64,000 nt of DNA from E44-bin46 sp964354655 (GTDB lineage Bacteria > Chloroflexota > Dehalococcoidia > Dehalococcoidales > E44-bin46). Both the position numbers and the translations under genes were made by a program. Positions 52,030-61,257 of this stretch are shown here, in pieces. The stretch is from NCBI GenBank assembly GCA_964354655.1, contig CAYHAL010000001.1, positions 1-64,000 on the forward strand, given 5' to 3'. The notes under the pieces were generated by a model. The model searched no databases and was not told the DNA's origin. It saw only the letters and a list, made by a program, of their open reading frames with translations. The number at the start of each line of letters is the position of its first letter. Positions within the stretch are counted from its first letter, which is position 1.

Positions 52030-52464
52030 ATGGGGGTAATTGGGACAAGGGTATCACCAGTTCTGGAGCAATATATCCAAGACTACTGCAGTGGTTTAGG
52101 GAAAACCACTTCTCAGTGGCTCAGGGAACTTATCGAAAAGGAAATCTCGGGTAAGACGCCAAACCCAGCGCTTGGGGATGCCATCAATGGGCTTAGCAAT
52201 TTGGCTTCTGACAATGCCAAATTTATGATTGGCATACTGGCGGTGTCCTTGGGCATATATAACACCCTTATCCGGGGCGAGATTTCAAGTCACCCTGAGA
52301 GGGCAAAGCAACTAGAACAGGCACACAGTGAATTCGTAGGCAGGCTGCTCAAAAACCTACCGCTAAAGGAGCAGCTTACCGTCGAAATGGGAATAAGAAT
52401 ATCGGATTTGGCAACCGAAATAGAAAGGATTAAGTCGGAAAAGCAAATACAGCAGGAGGTGTAA
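52030..52464 (+). CDS. Ribbon-helix-helix protein of the gas-vesicle cluster
   Basis: 144 residues. N-terminal RHH pattern: strand GVIGTRVSP, helix VLEQYIQDYCSGLGK, turn, helix TSQWLRELIEKEIS. C-terminal 100 residues are helical (PLKEQLTVEMGIRISDLATEIERIKSE) and may oligomerise. It likely represses its own promoter through the TGTTAACA pair. Followed after 1 base by gvpH, so it heads a second transcription unit gvpH-cdc48-hypothetical. Confidence 0.78.
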   Translation: MGVIGTRVSPVLEQYIQDYCSGLGKTTSQWLRELIEKEISGKTPNPALGDAINGLSNLASDNAKFMIGILAVSLGIYNTLIRGEISSHPERAKQLEQAHSEFVGRLLKNLPLKEQLTVEMGIRISDLATEIERIKSEKQIQQEV

Positions 52465-52465
52465 G

Positions 52466-53002
52466 ATGGCTGAAGGGAAGAAAAAGGCAAAGGTAGAGTT
52501 TGATTTTGGGCTGGGGGGACTGTTTGAGGGGATGGGTAAGCTCTTCGACCTAGTCTCCAAGATGACCGAGGAGGGAAAGGAAGAGTATACCCGTACCGGG
52601 GAAATTAAAGGTCTAGGTGATAAGGCTAAGGGAATCTACGGCTTTAGCATCAAGATGGGCTTAGGCGGTCAGCCAACGGTAGAGCATTTCGGTAACATCA
52701 AGAAGACAGCGAGGGGCTCAGTGGAGGTAGCCGAGGTCAGAGAGCCCATAGTTGATGTCTTCGACGAGGGAGGCTATCTATTAATTATTGCCGAAGTCCC
52801 TGGCGTCGAGGAGGAAAACATCGACCTTGAAATAAGGGGGGATATTCTCAGCCTGAAGGCTGAGGGTAAAGATAGGAAGTACAGTAAAGAGGTTCTCCTG
52901 CCATCAGAGGTTGAGGCTGAAAGTATGAAGACCCAGTATAAAAGCGGAGTCTTGGAGATAAAACTTGCCAAGAAGATATCACCGTCGGGTAAAGGCAGTT
53001 AG
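52466..53002 (+). CDS. gvpH: GvpH-like Hsp20 small heat-shock protein
   Basis: 178 residues. N-terminal KVEFDFGLGGLFEGMGKLFDLVSKMTEEG is the GvpH-specific segment; about 85-170 is an alpha-crystallin domain (REPIVDVFDEGGYLLIIAEVPGVEEENIDLEIRGDILSLKAEG...YKSGVLEIKLAK). GvpH binds and keeps GvpA soluble. Together with DnaK and the J-domain GvpF it makes three chaperone types in this cluster. Confidence 0.9.
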   Translation: MAEGKKKAKVEFDFGLGGLFEGMGKLFDLVSKMTEEGKEEYTRTGEIKGLGDKAKGIYGFSIKMGLGGQPTVEHFGNIKKTARGSVEVAEVREPIVDVFDEGGYLLIIAEVPGVEEENIDLEIRGDILSLKAEGKDRKYSKEVLLPSEVEAESMKTQYKSGVLEIKLAKKISPSGKGS

Positions 53003-53006
53003 AAAT

Positions 53007-55154
53007 ATGCCAGAAATGAAGACAAAAGACGCCTTGATACTTAAGGTAGCCGAAGCATTAGCCAAAGACGTTGGTCGGGGGATAGCCAGGCTTGACCCCA
53101 AAGACATGGCAAGACTGGGGGTTGAGGTGGGGGATATCATTCAGGTCATGGGTAAGAGACCTACCCCAGCCAAGGTTATGCCGGCGTTTATGGAGGACAG
53201 AGGCAAGGATATTATCCAGATAGATGGCATTACTCGGGAGAATGCTCAGATAGGTCTTGATGAAAAGGGGCAAGTTCAGAAAGCTGAGTACAAGACGGCT
53301 AGCGTAGTGGTTCTTGCCCCCTTAACTACACGAGGGACATTAAAGGAAAGGGATACTGGTTATATCGGGAAGCTGCTCGAGGGACTAGCCGTTAGTGCCG
53401 GGGACAAGGTAAGGGCTACCCTCTTTGGCACTCGTTACCAGGAATTCTCTGTGGTTGATACTAGCCCCAAGGGAATAACTGTCATCCATTCTACCACTAC
53501 CATAAAGATAGCCGGAGAAGGGGCACGGGTAAAGGAAGGGGTTGGAATTACCTATGAGGATATTGGTGGGCTGCATCGGGAGACCCAGAAAATAAGGGAG
53601 ATGATTGAACTACCGTTGAAGTACCCTGAGGTATTTGAGAGATTGGGGATAGATGCCCCCAAAGGGGTATTACTTCATGGACCACCAGGCTGTGGCAAGA
53701 CCTTGATAGCCAGGGCGGTAGCCAATGAGACCTCAGCCCATTTTATACATATAAGTGGCCCCGAGGTTATCCATAAGTTCTACGGGGAGAGTGAAGCTCA
53801 CCTGCGAGCCCTTTTTGAGGATGCCAGAACAAATGCCCCATCGATTGTATTTGTGGATGAGATAGATGCTATCGCTTCTAAACGGGAGGAGATCCGGGGT
53901 GACCAGCAGGTAGAGCGAAGGGTGGTAGCTCAACTTCTGGCTTTGATGGATGGCTTGAAATCGAGGGGGGAGGTAGTGGTCATCGGAGCGACCAACATAC
54001 CTAATGTGCTCGACCCAGCCTTGAGACGGCCGGGGCGCTTTGATAGAGAGATAGCCATTAGTATTCCTGATAAGAACGCAAGGCTGGAGATACTTCATAT
54101 TCATATCAGGGGAATGCCTCTGGCTGCTGATGTAGACCTGGAAAGGATTGCTGGAATTACTCACGGGTTTGTTGGGGCAGACCTGGAGGCTCTAGCCAGA
54201 GAAGCCGCCATGATAACCCTGAGGAAGATAATGCCTAAGATTGAATTCGAAGCTGATAATATCCCCTATGAGTTGCTTCTGGAGCTGGAAGTAACTATGG
54301 ATGACTTCCTGAATGCATTAAAGGAGGTAGAGCCCTCAGCCATCAGGGAGGTCTTCATTGAGATTCCTGATGTTCGTTGGGATGATGTCGGGGGACTAGA
54401 CGAGGTAAAACGGGTGCTCAAGGAAAGCATTGAATGGCCGCTAAAATACCCGGAGCTTTTTGACCACATGAGAACCAATCCCCCCAAAGGCATCCTACTT
54501 TATGGTCCTCCTGGTAGCGGGAAGACATTCCTAGCTAAGGCAGTAGCCAGTGAGAGCGAGATCAATTTCATTTCGGTCAAGGGTCCAGAGCTACTGTCTA
54601 AGTGGGTTGGAGAATCAGAGAGGGGCATAAGGGAGGTATTTAGAAAAGCTAAACAGGCTAGCCCTTGCATTGTCTTTTTTGATGAAATAGATGCTATAGC
54701 CCCAATTCGGGGGGCGAGTAGCGATTCTCATGTTACTGAACGGGTAATCAGCCAATTTCTGACCGAGTTGGATGGAATGGAAGAGCTCAAAGGTGTGATT
54801 GTGCTGGCAGCTACTAACCGGCTGGATATGGTAGACCCAGCCTTGCTTCGACCTGGCAGGTTTGACCTTCGGCTGGAATTGCCCACCCCCGATGCTAAAG
54901 CCCGCCTGGAAATATTCAATATACATACCAGAGGAAAACCACTAGCTGCTGACGTGGACCTCAAGGCTCTGGCTGATACCACTGATGGCTTGGTTGGGGC
55001 TGACATAGAGGCTATCTGCAGAAGGGCTTCCATGCTGGCTATACGAGAGTTTCTGGGTAAGCATAGAACCTTCAAGTCGGAAACTAAAAAGGTAGACCTT
55101 TCCCAAGCTAAAGTCAGTAATAAGCACTTTGAGGAGGTAATCAGGGAGTTGTGA
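53007..55154 (+). CDS. CDC48/VAT-type double AAA+ ATPase
   Basis: 715 residues from ATG 53007 (ATG 53016 also possible). N-domain (about 5-190) has the double-psi barrel of CDC48/VAT (KDVGRGIARLDPKDMARLGVEVGDIIQV). D1: Walker A GPPGCGKT, Walker B VFVDEIDA. D2: Walker A GPPGSGKT, Walker B VFFDEIDA; SRH regions intact (ATNIPNVLDPALRRPGRFD; ATNRLDMVDPALLRPGRFD). Archaeal/eukaryal-type unfoldase or segregase, occasionally found in bacterial gvp clusters. It may disassemble vesicles or extract subunits. The next gene overlaps by 4 bases. Confidence 0.94.
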   Translation: MPEMKTKDALILKVAEALAKDVGRGIARLDPKDMARLGVEVGDIIQVMGKRPTPAKVMPAFMEDRGKDIIQIDGITRENAQIGLDEKGQVQKAEYKTASVVVLAPLTTRGTLKERDTGYIGKLLEGLAVSAGDKVRATLFGTRYQEFSVVDTSPKGITVIHSTTTIKIAGEGARVKEGVGITYEDIGGLHRETQKIREMIELPLKYPEVFERLGIDAPKGVLLHGPPGCGKTLIARAVANETSAHFIHISGPEVIHKFYGESEAHLRALFEDARTNAPSIVFVDEIDAIASKREEIRGDQQVERRVVAQLLALMDGLKSRGEVVVIGATNIPNVLDPALRRPGRFDREIAISIPDKNARLEILHIHIRGMPLAADVDLERIAGITHGFVGADLEALAREAAMITLRKIMPKIEFEADNIPYELLLELEVTMDDFLNALKEVEPSAIREVFIEIPDVRWDDVGGLDEVKRVLKESIEWPLKYPELFDHMRTNPPKGILLYGPPGSGKTFLAKAVASESEINFISVKGPELLSKWVGESERGIREVFRKAKQASPCIVFFDEIDAIAPIRGASSDSHVTERVISQFLTELDGMEELKGVIVLAATNRLDMVDPALLRPGRFDLRLELPTPDAKARLEIFNIHTRGKPLAADVDLKALADTTDGLVGADIEAICRRASMLAIREFLGKHRTFKSETKKVDLSQAKVSNKHFEEVIREL

Positions 55155-55855
55155 AAGAAATGAGAAGATTGATTTATATCCCTATCATTCATACTGATTC
55201 TGACATGGGCAGTCTGGCTTCGGCACTTGAGCTGGGCACGACTGCAGTCTGTGGGGAGAAACGCTGGGAAAGGCATAAGGCAACCGCCTCTAGATTCTGG
55301 CAGATGGTATTGGACTTTTTTGAAACATTGGATGCCAATGGTCTTAAGGTATACCAGGATGGTTTTGTTTCAGATGGTGTCTCGAGCCGAAAGATGGTTC
55401 GAGAGGCGGCGAGGAGAGGGAGTAAGAACTATGAAATCATCCTTGGTCTGCTTAGCCGGGGCGCTGAGATAGTATCTACAGAGGATAAGGCGCTGCTTCA
55501 GGAGGAATATGGATACATTAGCCGGATTATTGATTCTGAGACCCTCTCCCAGAGAGCGCTTGCCTACAAGGAATATAATTTGCGGAAGAATCAATTAATG
55601 ATAGAAAGAGATAGCTTTATAGCTAGAAGGATAAATGAGACCCTGGCGGATGGAGAGGCGGGGGCTCTATTTATGGGAGCCTACCATGATATTGTTCCTC
55701 ACTTGGCTAGGGACATCGCGGTAAGGCAGCTCAAAGAGCGAGAGAAGGTAAAGGCCTACTTTGATGAGTTAATGTATGGTAGAGACGAAAGGAACTTCGA
55801 ACAGCTGACAAGGTACATTAACTCAGCAGTTGGGGCGCTAGTGATTATAAACTAG
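55151..55855 (+). CDS. Conserved hypothetical protein at end of gvp cluster
   Basis: 234 residues from GTG 55151, overlapping the ATPase stop; ATG 55160 is the alternative. Starts RRLIYIPIIHTDSDMGSLA and has EAGALFMGAYHDIVPHLARDI near 190-210, vaguely like TraB/ChaN-type domains, plus charged helices (FLRKNQLMIERDSFIARRINETL-like). No signal or TM. Probable function unknown; co-translation with the CDC48 ATPase suggests partnership. Confidence 0.75.
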   Translation: MKEMRRLIYIPIIHTDSDMGSLASALELGTTAVCGEKRWERHKATASRFWQMVLDFFETLDANGLKVYQDGFVSDGVSSRKMVREAARRGSKNYEIILGLLSRGAEIVSTEDKALLQEEYGYISRIIDSETLSQRALAYKEYNLRKNQLMIERDSFIARRINETLADGEAGALFMGAYHDIVPHLARDIAVRQLKEREKVKAYFDELMYGRDERNFEQLTRYINSAVGALVIIN

Positions 55856-55859
55856 TCCC

Positions 55860-56021
55860 AAAAAATTGATAATTTTTTAAGGACATTTTAATGATGAGCA
55901 AATGATGAATGAATTAATATAGATAAATGAATGCTGTCGCCGTGCCAAACATTGGCATCCTCCTAAACTAAAAGGTAAGCATTGCTACAAGTAAGGGCTC
56001 TTTAAAAGGAGCCCTTACTTG
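55860..56021 (+). terminator. Terminator region after the gas-vesicle island
   Basis: An A/T hairpin (55860-55867 with 55871-55878) directly follows the last gene. A strong 13-bp hairpin, CAAGTAAGGGCTC with its complement (55988-56000/56009-56021), follows, with a modest T/A-rich tail. The second is the more convincing terminator and reads in both directions. No gene seen in 55879-55987. Confidence 0.6.
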
Positions 56022-56102
56022 TTAATTAATGCCTCATGGTCAAGTTAGTGTTGGTATCACCCCACAGGCTAATGATAGTGAACATCTCCTCCGTGGAGCC
56101 GA

Positions 56103-56131
56103 TTGACATTTGCCATTTGGCAAATTACAAT
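56103..56131 (+). promoter_or_regulatory. Promoter with palindrome between -35 and -10
   Basis: TTGACA (56103), 17 bases, TACAAT (56126). The spacer is almost entirely the perfect inverted repeat ATTTGCCA-TT-TGGCAAAT (56108-56125): an operator exactly between the hexamers. Confidence 0.65.
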
Positions 56132-56139
56132 GTTGTCGT

Positions 56140-56418
56140 ATGATTCGAAGCATACCACCAAGTAGAAGAGCAAATAGCAGGGCTTATAAAATAAATGCCT
56201 ATAGGGTAAATAGGTATGTGCCTTATTATAACCGCATGCGTAGCAGTACCCTGGAAAGCTTGCTTGCCGAGGCAGAAAGGCTAGAGTCAGAACAGATTGA
56301 AGTGGTAAAGCTTCTGCCTTTTGATGAGGAATTACAGAGGCTGGACAAATTACAGCGGGTGGTTATGCAACTCAAGGCACAGATAGTACTCAGGGCAAAT
56401 AGTCACTGCTTCTGCTGA
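56140..56418 (+). CDS. Small hypothetical protein
   Basis: 92 residues from ATG 56140, close to the predicted transcription start (leaderless); ATG 56236 gives a 60-residue form. The first 30 residues are basic (RSIPPSRRANSRAY); the rest is helical and charged (STLESLLAEAERLESEQIEVVKLL...LDKLQRVVMQLKAQIVLRA), ending CFC. No family recognised. Support is the strong promoter and helical sequence only. Confidence 0.45.
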   Translation: MIRSIPPSRRANSRAYKINAYRVNRYVPYYNRMRSSTLESLLAEAERLESEQIEVVKLLPFDEELQRLDKLQRVVMQLKAQIVLRANSHCFC

Positions 56419-56461
56419 GCAACACATAACTATGCTGCCAAATTGCGCTCCCTTGAGTTAT

Positions 56462-58153
56462 TTAGGGCTTCGTTTTAGCTGGACTAAAGTCGAGGATATT
56501 AAGCCTTAGCCTCTCCCTTCCACTCCATTGGTCTACCTCCAGGTTATAGACAATATCGAGCAGTGAGGAGACCTCTGCCAGATAGTTACCAAGCCCAAAA
56601 GCCACCCCGTCCCAAACAGTGCCGCCCTGCTTTAGTTTCAACCTCAGGTGTTCTCCGCTAGTGCCCATTGTCTGGCAATCAACGACCTCTACCCTCCGGC
56701 TGAGGAAGGTAGGTGCTGGGTTACCGTGACCAAAAGGGGCTAGCTTTTGAATTGATTGGTAGGTGTCTCCGGCAAGGTCGGGCAATTTAATCTCGACATC
56801 AATATCCAGGCAGGGATGAAGGTCAACCCCAGCCAGCTCGGTAGATGCTAGTTGTAAGAGCGTTTGCTTAAAACGGGTCAGATTCTTAGTCGGTAGGGTA
56901 AAACCGGCTGCCTGGGGGTGTCCGCCGAAGTTAGACAGCAAACTACTGCACTGGTTTAGAGCCTGAACAATATTAAACTCAGGGATGCTACGGCAACTGC
57001 CGCTACTTATCTCCCTGCCGGTTTTAATCACCACTGCCGGGCGGCAGAACTCCTCTGAAAGCCTGCTGGCTACCAGTCCCATGATTCCACCAGGGTAGTC
57101 TTCATCGCTGGCTACGAGAAGAGGTAGGAGTCCTTGCGCCAATACTTGCTCTCTGGCTTTAGCCAAGGTATTGCTGGTTAATTTCTGCCGCTCAGCATTT
57201 TTCTCTTCCAGCCACATAGTTAATTCATGCGCCTCTTGAGGTGAGGCCGTTGTCAGCAATTTATAGCTGATCATGGCATGTGCCAATCTGCCGGCGGCGT
57301 TTAAACGTGGGGCTAGAATCCAGGAGATAACTTCGGCATCCAGGCTGCCAATATTTAACCCAGCCTGGATTAACATTTCTCTCACCCCAAGACGGGGGGT
57401 GGTATTAATCAGCTTCAGTCCTTGCTTAACCAGATATCGATTTTCCCCCAGTAGAGGCATCATATCAGCCACAGTCCCCAGGGCGACTAGGTCTATTAGT
57501 TCATCCAGTTGCTTTTCTTTACCAATGCCTTGGAATAGAGCCTGAAGAAGCTTAAAGGCTACCCCAACGCCGGCTAGTCCTGAGAAGGGGTAAGTTGAGT
57601 TTGGTAGTTTAGGATCAACTATGGCAATAGCTGGCGGGATTACGGTGGGAGGGGTGTGGTGGTCGGTAATAATTATATCAAGCCCTAGCCTTTGTGCCTT
57701 CTTAACCTGGGTAAAGGCGGTAATTCCACAATCAACGGTAATAACTAAGCTAATACCCTGCTGGTAGAGGTTGTCTAGGGTGGTTGTTTTAAGTCCATAA
57801 CCTTCGGTCAAGCGATGGGGTATATAAGGGGTGACCCGGCTGCCAAGGCTTGACAGAGCCTGCACTAGCAGAGCCGTCCCGGTGATGCCATCAACATCAA
57901 AGTCGCCATAGATAGCAATGTTTTCACCGGATAGCAAAGCCCGGTAGATTCTAGCTACCGCCCGGTGCATATCAGGGAGCAGGAGCGGGTTGCCCAACAG
58001 GCATTCATCAGCAGCGATAAATGGTTCTAACTGGGATGGTTCAGTGAGTCCGCGATTATACAGGAGCTGGGCTATCAGTGTTGAGAATCCTGAAGTGGTA
58101 GCCAAATATTCGGCCGGGGCTGACGGCAGAAGATTCCAACGACTATGATTCAA
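56462..58153 (-). CDS. recJ: Single-stranded-DNA exonuclease RecJ
   Basis: 563 residues. DHH phosphoesterase: YGDFDVDGITGTALL (motif I), TVDCGI (II), ITDHHTPP (III, DHH) and DPK (IV) bind two metals. DHHA1 domain with FGGHPQAAGFTLP at about 405-417; C-terminal OB-like domain. 5'-3' ssDNA exonuclease in recombination and mismatch repair. Two bases separate it from fabF upstream, so they share an operon. Confidence 0.95.
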   Translation of the reverse strand: MNHSRWNLLPSAPAEYLATTSGFSTLIAQLLYNRGLTEPSQLEPFIAADECLLGNPLLLPDMHRAVARIYRALLSGENIAIYGDFDVDGITGTALLVQALSSLGSRVTPYIPHRLTEGYGLKTTTLDNLYQQGISLVITVDCGITAFTQVKKAQRLGLDIIITDHHTPPTVIPPAIAIVDPKLPNSTYPFSGLAGVGVAFKLLQALFQGIGKEKQLDELIDLVALGTVADMMPLLGENRYLVKQGLKLINTTPRLGVREMLIQAGLNIGSLDAEVISWILAPRLNAAGRLAHAMISYKLLTTASPQEAHELTMWLEEKNAERQKLTSNTLAKAREQVLAQGLLPLLVASDEDYPGGIMGLVASRLSEEFCRPAVVIKTGREISSGSCRSIPEFNIVQALNQCSSLLSNFGGHPQAAGFTLPTKNLTRFKQTLLQLASTELAGVDLHPCLDIDVEIKLPDLAGDTYQSIQKLAPFGHGNPAPTFLSRRVEVVDCQTMGTSGEHLRLKLKQGGTVWDGVAFGLGNYLAEVSSLLDIVYNLEVDQWSGRERLRLNILDFSPAKTKP

Positions 58154-58155
58154 GT

Positions 58156-59409
58156 CTATACCTCATTGTATTGTTGAAAGACCAGAACCGAATTATGACC
58201 GCCGAAGCCAAAAGAATTAGACAGGGCGGTGGTAACCTTAGCCCGGCGGGCTATATTGGGCACATAATCTAAATCGCATTCAGGGTCGGGGTGGGTAAGG
58301 TTTATCGTCGGTGGTATTATACCTTGCTGGATAACCATAATGCATATTGCTGCCTCAACAGCACCGGCCGCTCCAAGTAGGTGCCCTGTCATTGACTTGG
58401 TTGAGCTTATTGGAATGTGATAGGCAGTGTCATCAAACACCGCTTTTATCGCTTTGGTTTCCATTTTGTCGTTTAGTGGGGTAGATGAGCCATGAGCATT
58501 TATATAATCAATTTCGGTAGTAGCCAGCCCGGCTTTATTAAGTGCTATCTGCATCGCCCTTACTGCCCCTTCCCCACCTTCAGTCGGCTGGGTGATGTGA
58601 TAAGCGTCGCTGCTGACTCCGTAGCCTGTAATTTCAGCCAGAATATTAGCCCCTCGTGATTGGGCGAAGGCAAGGTCTTCCAGTATAAGGGCAGCCGCTC
58701 CCTCGCCGAGGACAAAGCCATCGCGCTCAGCGTCAAAGGGTCGTGAGGCTAACTGGGGCTGGCTATTTCGGGTGGAGAGAGCCCCGAGGGCGTTGAAGGC
58801 AGCAATCCCTATTGGAATTACTGCCGCTTCGCTGCCACCAGCCAGCATGGCTTGGGCGTCACCGCGCCTGATAATTTCATAAGCAGTGCCTATGGCATCC
58901 GAGCCACTGGAGCAGGCTGAGGTGGTACAGAAGTTTGGTCCCTTAGCTCCGAGAAGGATTGATACCTGGGCTGAAGCCATATCGGCAGCCATCATTGGTA
59001 TTAAGAAAGGGCTTACTCTATTCGGCCCCCTCTCCAGTAGTGTTCTTACTTGTTGAGACAAAGTAAGCAACCCTCCAAACCCACTACCGATTACGACGCC
59101 GATATTATCCTGATTACTGGAATTTATTTGTATTCCGGCTTGCTTTACCGCCTGCAAGCTGGCAGCCACCGCCAGTTGAACAAAACGGTCCATGTGGCGG
59201 GCTGCCTTGCGGCTGACATAGTCAGTAGGTTCAAATCCTTTCACCTCGCCGGCAAACTTGGTGGCCAACGGCTCAGGGTCAAATAGGGTGATATGGTCAA
59301 TGCCAGACTTGCCAGCGATAAGGGCTTCCCAGGTGGAGGAGGCATCCAGACCTACTGGGCATAAAATACCTATGCCGGTAACCACAACTCTGCTGTTGAT
59401 TGCTGACAC
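58156..59409 (-). CDS. fabF: 3-oxoacyl-ACP synthase II (KAS II)
   Basis: 417 residues, standard FabF length. Condensing-enzyme triad: Cys in TTSACSSGSDAIG (about 167), His in NAHGSSTPLND (about 306) and His in STKSMTGHLLGAAGAVEA (about 343). Extends acyl-ACP with malonyl-ACP in fatty-acid synthesis. Followed by recJ. Confidence 0.96.
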   Translation of the reverse strand: MSAINSRVVVTGIGILCPVGLDASSTWEALIAGKSGIDHITLFDPEPLATKFAGEVKGFEPTDYVSRKAARHMDRFVQLAVAASLQAVKQAGIQINSSNQDNIGVVIGSGFGGLLTLSQQVRTLLERGPNRVSPFLIPMMAADMASAQVSILLGAKGPNFCTTSACSSGSDAIGTAYEIIRRGDAQAMLAGGSEAAVIPIGIAAFNALGALSTRNSQPQLASRPFDAERDGFVLGEGAAALILEDLAFAQSRGANILAEITGYGVSSDAYHITQPTEGGEGAVRAMQIALNKAGLATTEIDYINAHGSSTPLNDKMETKAIKAVFDDTAYHIPISSTKSMTGHLLGAAGAVEAAICIMVIQQGIIPPTINLTHPDPECDLDYVPNIARRAKVTTALSNSFGFGGHNSVLVFQQYNEV

Positions 59410-59448
59410 CCCGACTAAACTATAGGCTGGAATGGCAAATATCTCAGC

Positions 59449-59796
59449 CTAGAGAACCGTTTTCTTGCGTTGCTGCTTAAACCACTCCCGGCTATCTTCA
59501 ACCTTGGGAAGGTTGTCCAATTCTGCCTGGTTATCAGCGATGTACTTCTTGCCCTTTTCCGTGGGTTCTATTTGCAAAATGTAGGTTCTCCAAGCCAGAT
59601 AACCTTTATCTACCAACCCATCTAAAACATCAGCCCATTCCCTGACTGTCGGCTCCGTCCAGAGGGTTGGTCCAGGGGCATCATAATCCGAAATTATTGT
59701 CCGACAATGTTTACCAATATCGGTCCGCTCAATCATACCCTTACGCACCGCATCCATTATCGCTATTTCCATTAATGTTAGCTTGTCTTCAGCCAT
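59449..59796 (-). CDS. Hypothetical winged-helix-like protein
   Basis: 115 residues from ATG 59796 (AAAGGAGG upstream on the minus strand). LTLMEIAIMDAVRKGMIERTDIGKH, then VREWADVLDGLVDKGYLAWRTYILQIEPTEKGKKYI, resembles a PadR/winged-helix fold with recognition helix and wing; C-terminus basic (EWFKQQRKKTVL). No precise family. Transcribed ahead of fabF-recJ and divergent from mtaB. Confidence 0.65.
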   Translation of the reverse strand: MAEDKLTLMEIAIMDAVRKGMIERTDIGKHCRTIISDYDAPGPTLWTEPTVREWADVLDGLVDKGYLAWRTYILQIEPTEKGKKYIADNQAELDNLPKVEDSREWFKQQRKKTVL

Positions 59797-59912
59797 AGCT
59801 AGGCTAATCCTCCTTTTTATGCCATACATTATACTGTATTCCCCTCATCTCTTCAATTTGACCAGCCGAGAAGTTGAAAGTACAATGCCCATATATGGTA
59901 AGTAACTTCATA

Positions 59913-61202
59913 ATGGAGTTTATTAACCGAAGCAGAAAGCCTAAAGAAATAAAGGTGGCTTTAGATACCCTCGGCTGTAAACTCAACCAGGCTGAGACGG
60001 AGCTCTTAGCCCGGCAATTGGCTGAGGCAGGGTATCAACTAGTACCCCCGGCTGATGAGGCTGATATCTATATCCTGAATACCTGCACCGTCACTCATAT
60101 TGCCGACAGCAAATCGCGACATCACCTCAGGCTGGCGCACCGGCGAAATCCTGACGCCTTAATAGTAGTTACTGGTTGCTATGCCCAACGAGCCCCCAAG
60201 GAGCTAGCCCAGATTGAAGGGGTTAGCCTTGTCCTGGGCAATAATGAGAAGGCGTCTCTGCCCTTGCTACTAAAGGAGGCTGGCTGTATGGGTAGCCTGG
60301 CCTTTGTTCAAAAGGGTTCAATTATCAGTCATTATGCCGGGTTCAGGACTCGTGCCTTGGTCAAGGTTCAGGATGGTTGTAATAGCTTTTGCTCCTATTG
60401 TATCGTCCCCCTGGTCAGGGGCAGGGAGAAGAGCCTACCGGTTGACCAGGTTGTTGATGAAGTCAGACATCGGGTGGCTGAGGGCTATAAAGAGGTAGTA
60501 TTGACCGGGGTCAAGATTGGTTCCTATGATTATGGCGGGGTTAATCTAGAAGGCTTGCTGGAGCATATCTTAAATGAGACCGGTGTGGAGAGGTTAAGGC
60601 TGTCCTCTCTACAGCCCTGGGAAGTCTCCCCCGAGCTTATCAGCCTATGGCGCAACCAAAGACTATGCCCCCACTTTCATCTATCACTTCAGAGCGGCAG
60701 CAATGGGGTGCTTAGTCGGATGAAGCGGGGCTACTCTGCTAGTGATTATGAGCAGTCGGTATCTTTAATTCGGGCCCTACTGCCTGAAGCAGCTATCACT
60801 ACCGACATTATGGTTGGCTTCCCCGGTGATACTGATGAGGAGTTTGATGAGAGCTATGATTTTTGTCGGCGGATGGAATTTGCCCGAATCCATGTCTTCT
60901 CTTACTCACCGCGCCAGGGGACTCAAGCCGCCCAGATGCCACATCAAGTCAGCGAGAGAGTCAAAAAAGAGCGTAGCCAGAAAATGCTGGCTTTAGCTAA
61001 AGAAAGCGCCCAGAACTTCAGCCAGCGGTTTTTGGGCAGGACAATGACGGTACTATTTGAGCAGCAATCTAACGGCGTCTGGTCTGGCCACACCGATAAC
61101 TACATCAAGGTATACACCAAAGCCACCGCTGACTTAACCAATAAACTCCTGCCATTAAAGCTGGTGGAGATTAGAGGGGATGGGGTGTGGGGGAATATAT
61201 AG
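59913..61202 (+). CDS. mtaB: tRNA t6A37 methylthiotransferase MtaB
   Basis: 429 residues from ATG 59913; ATG 59895 and TTG 59874 are in frame. N-terminal UPF0004 domain with LGCKLNQAET, NTCTVTHIAD and GCYAQRAP (three cluster cysteines). Radical SAM domain with CNSFCSYC. C-terminal TRAM domain (RFLGRTMTVLFEQ...GHTDNYIKV). It adds a methylthio group to t6A at position 37 of tRNAs reading ANN codons, giving ms2t6A. Confidence 0.92.
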   Translation: MEFINRSRKPKEIKVALDTLGCKLNQAETELLARQLAEAGYQLVPPADEADIYILNTCTVTHIADSKSRHHLRLAHRRNPDALIVVTGCYAQRAPKELAQIEGVSLVLGNNEKASLPLLLKEAGCMGSLAFVQKGSIISHYAGFRTRALVKVQDGCNSFCSYCIVPLVRGREKSLPVDQVVDEVRHRVAEGYKEVVLTGVKIGSYDYGGVNLEGLLEHILNETGVERLRLSSLQPWEVSPELISLWRNQRLCPHFHLSLQSGSNGVLSRMKRGYSASDYEQSVSLIRALLPEAAITTDIMVGFPGDTDEEFDESYDFCRRMEFARIHVFSYSPRQGTQAAQMPHQVSERVKKERSQKMLALAKESAQNFSQRFLGRTMTVLFEQQSNGVWSGHTDNYIKVYTKATADLTNKLLPLKLVEIRGDGVWGNI

Positions 61203-61257
61203 TGTGATATATTAGAAGAACAAATATGTAAATAACCTCGGTACTGCCACGGGGGTG

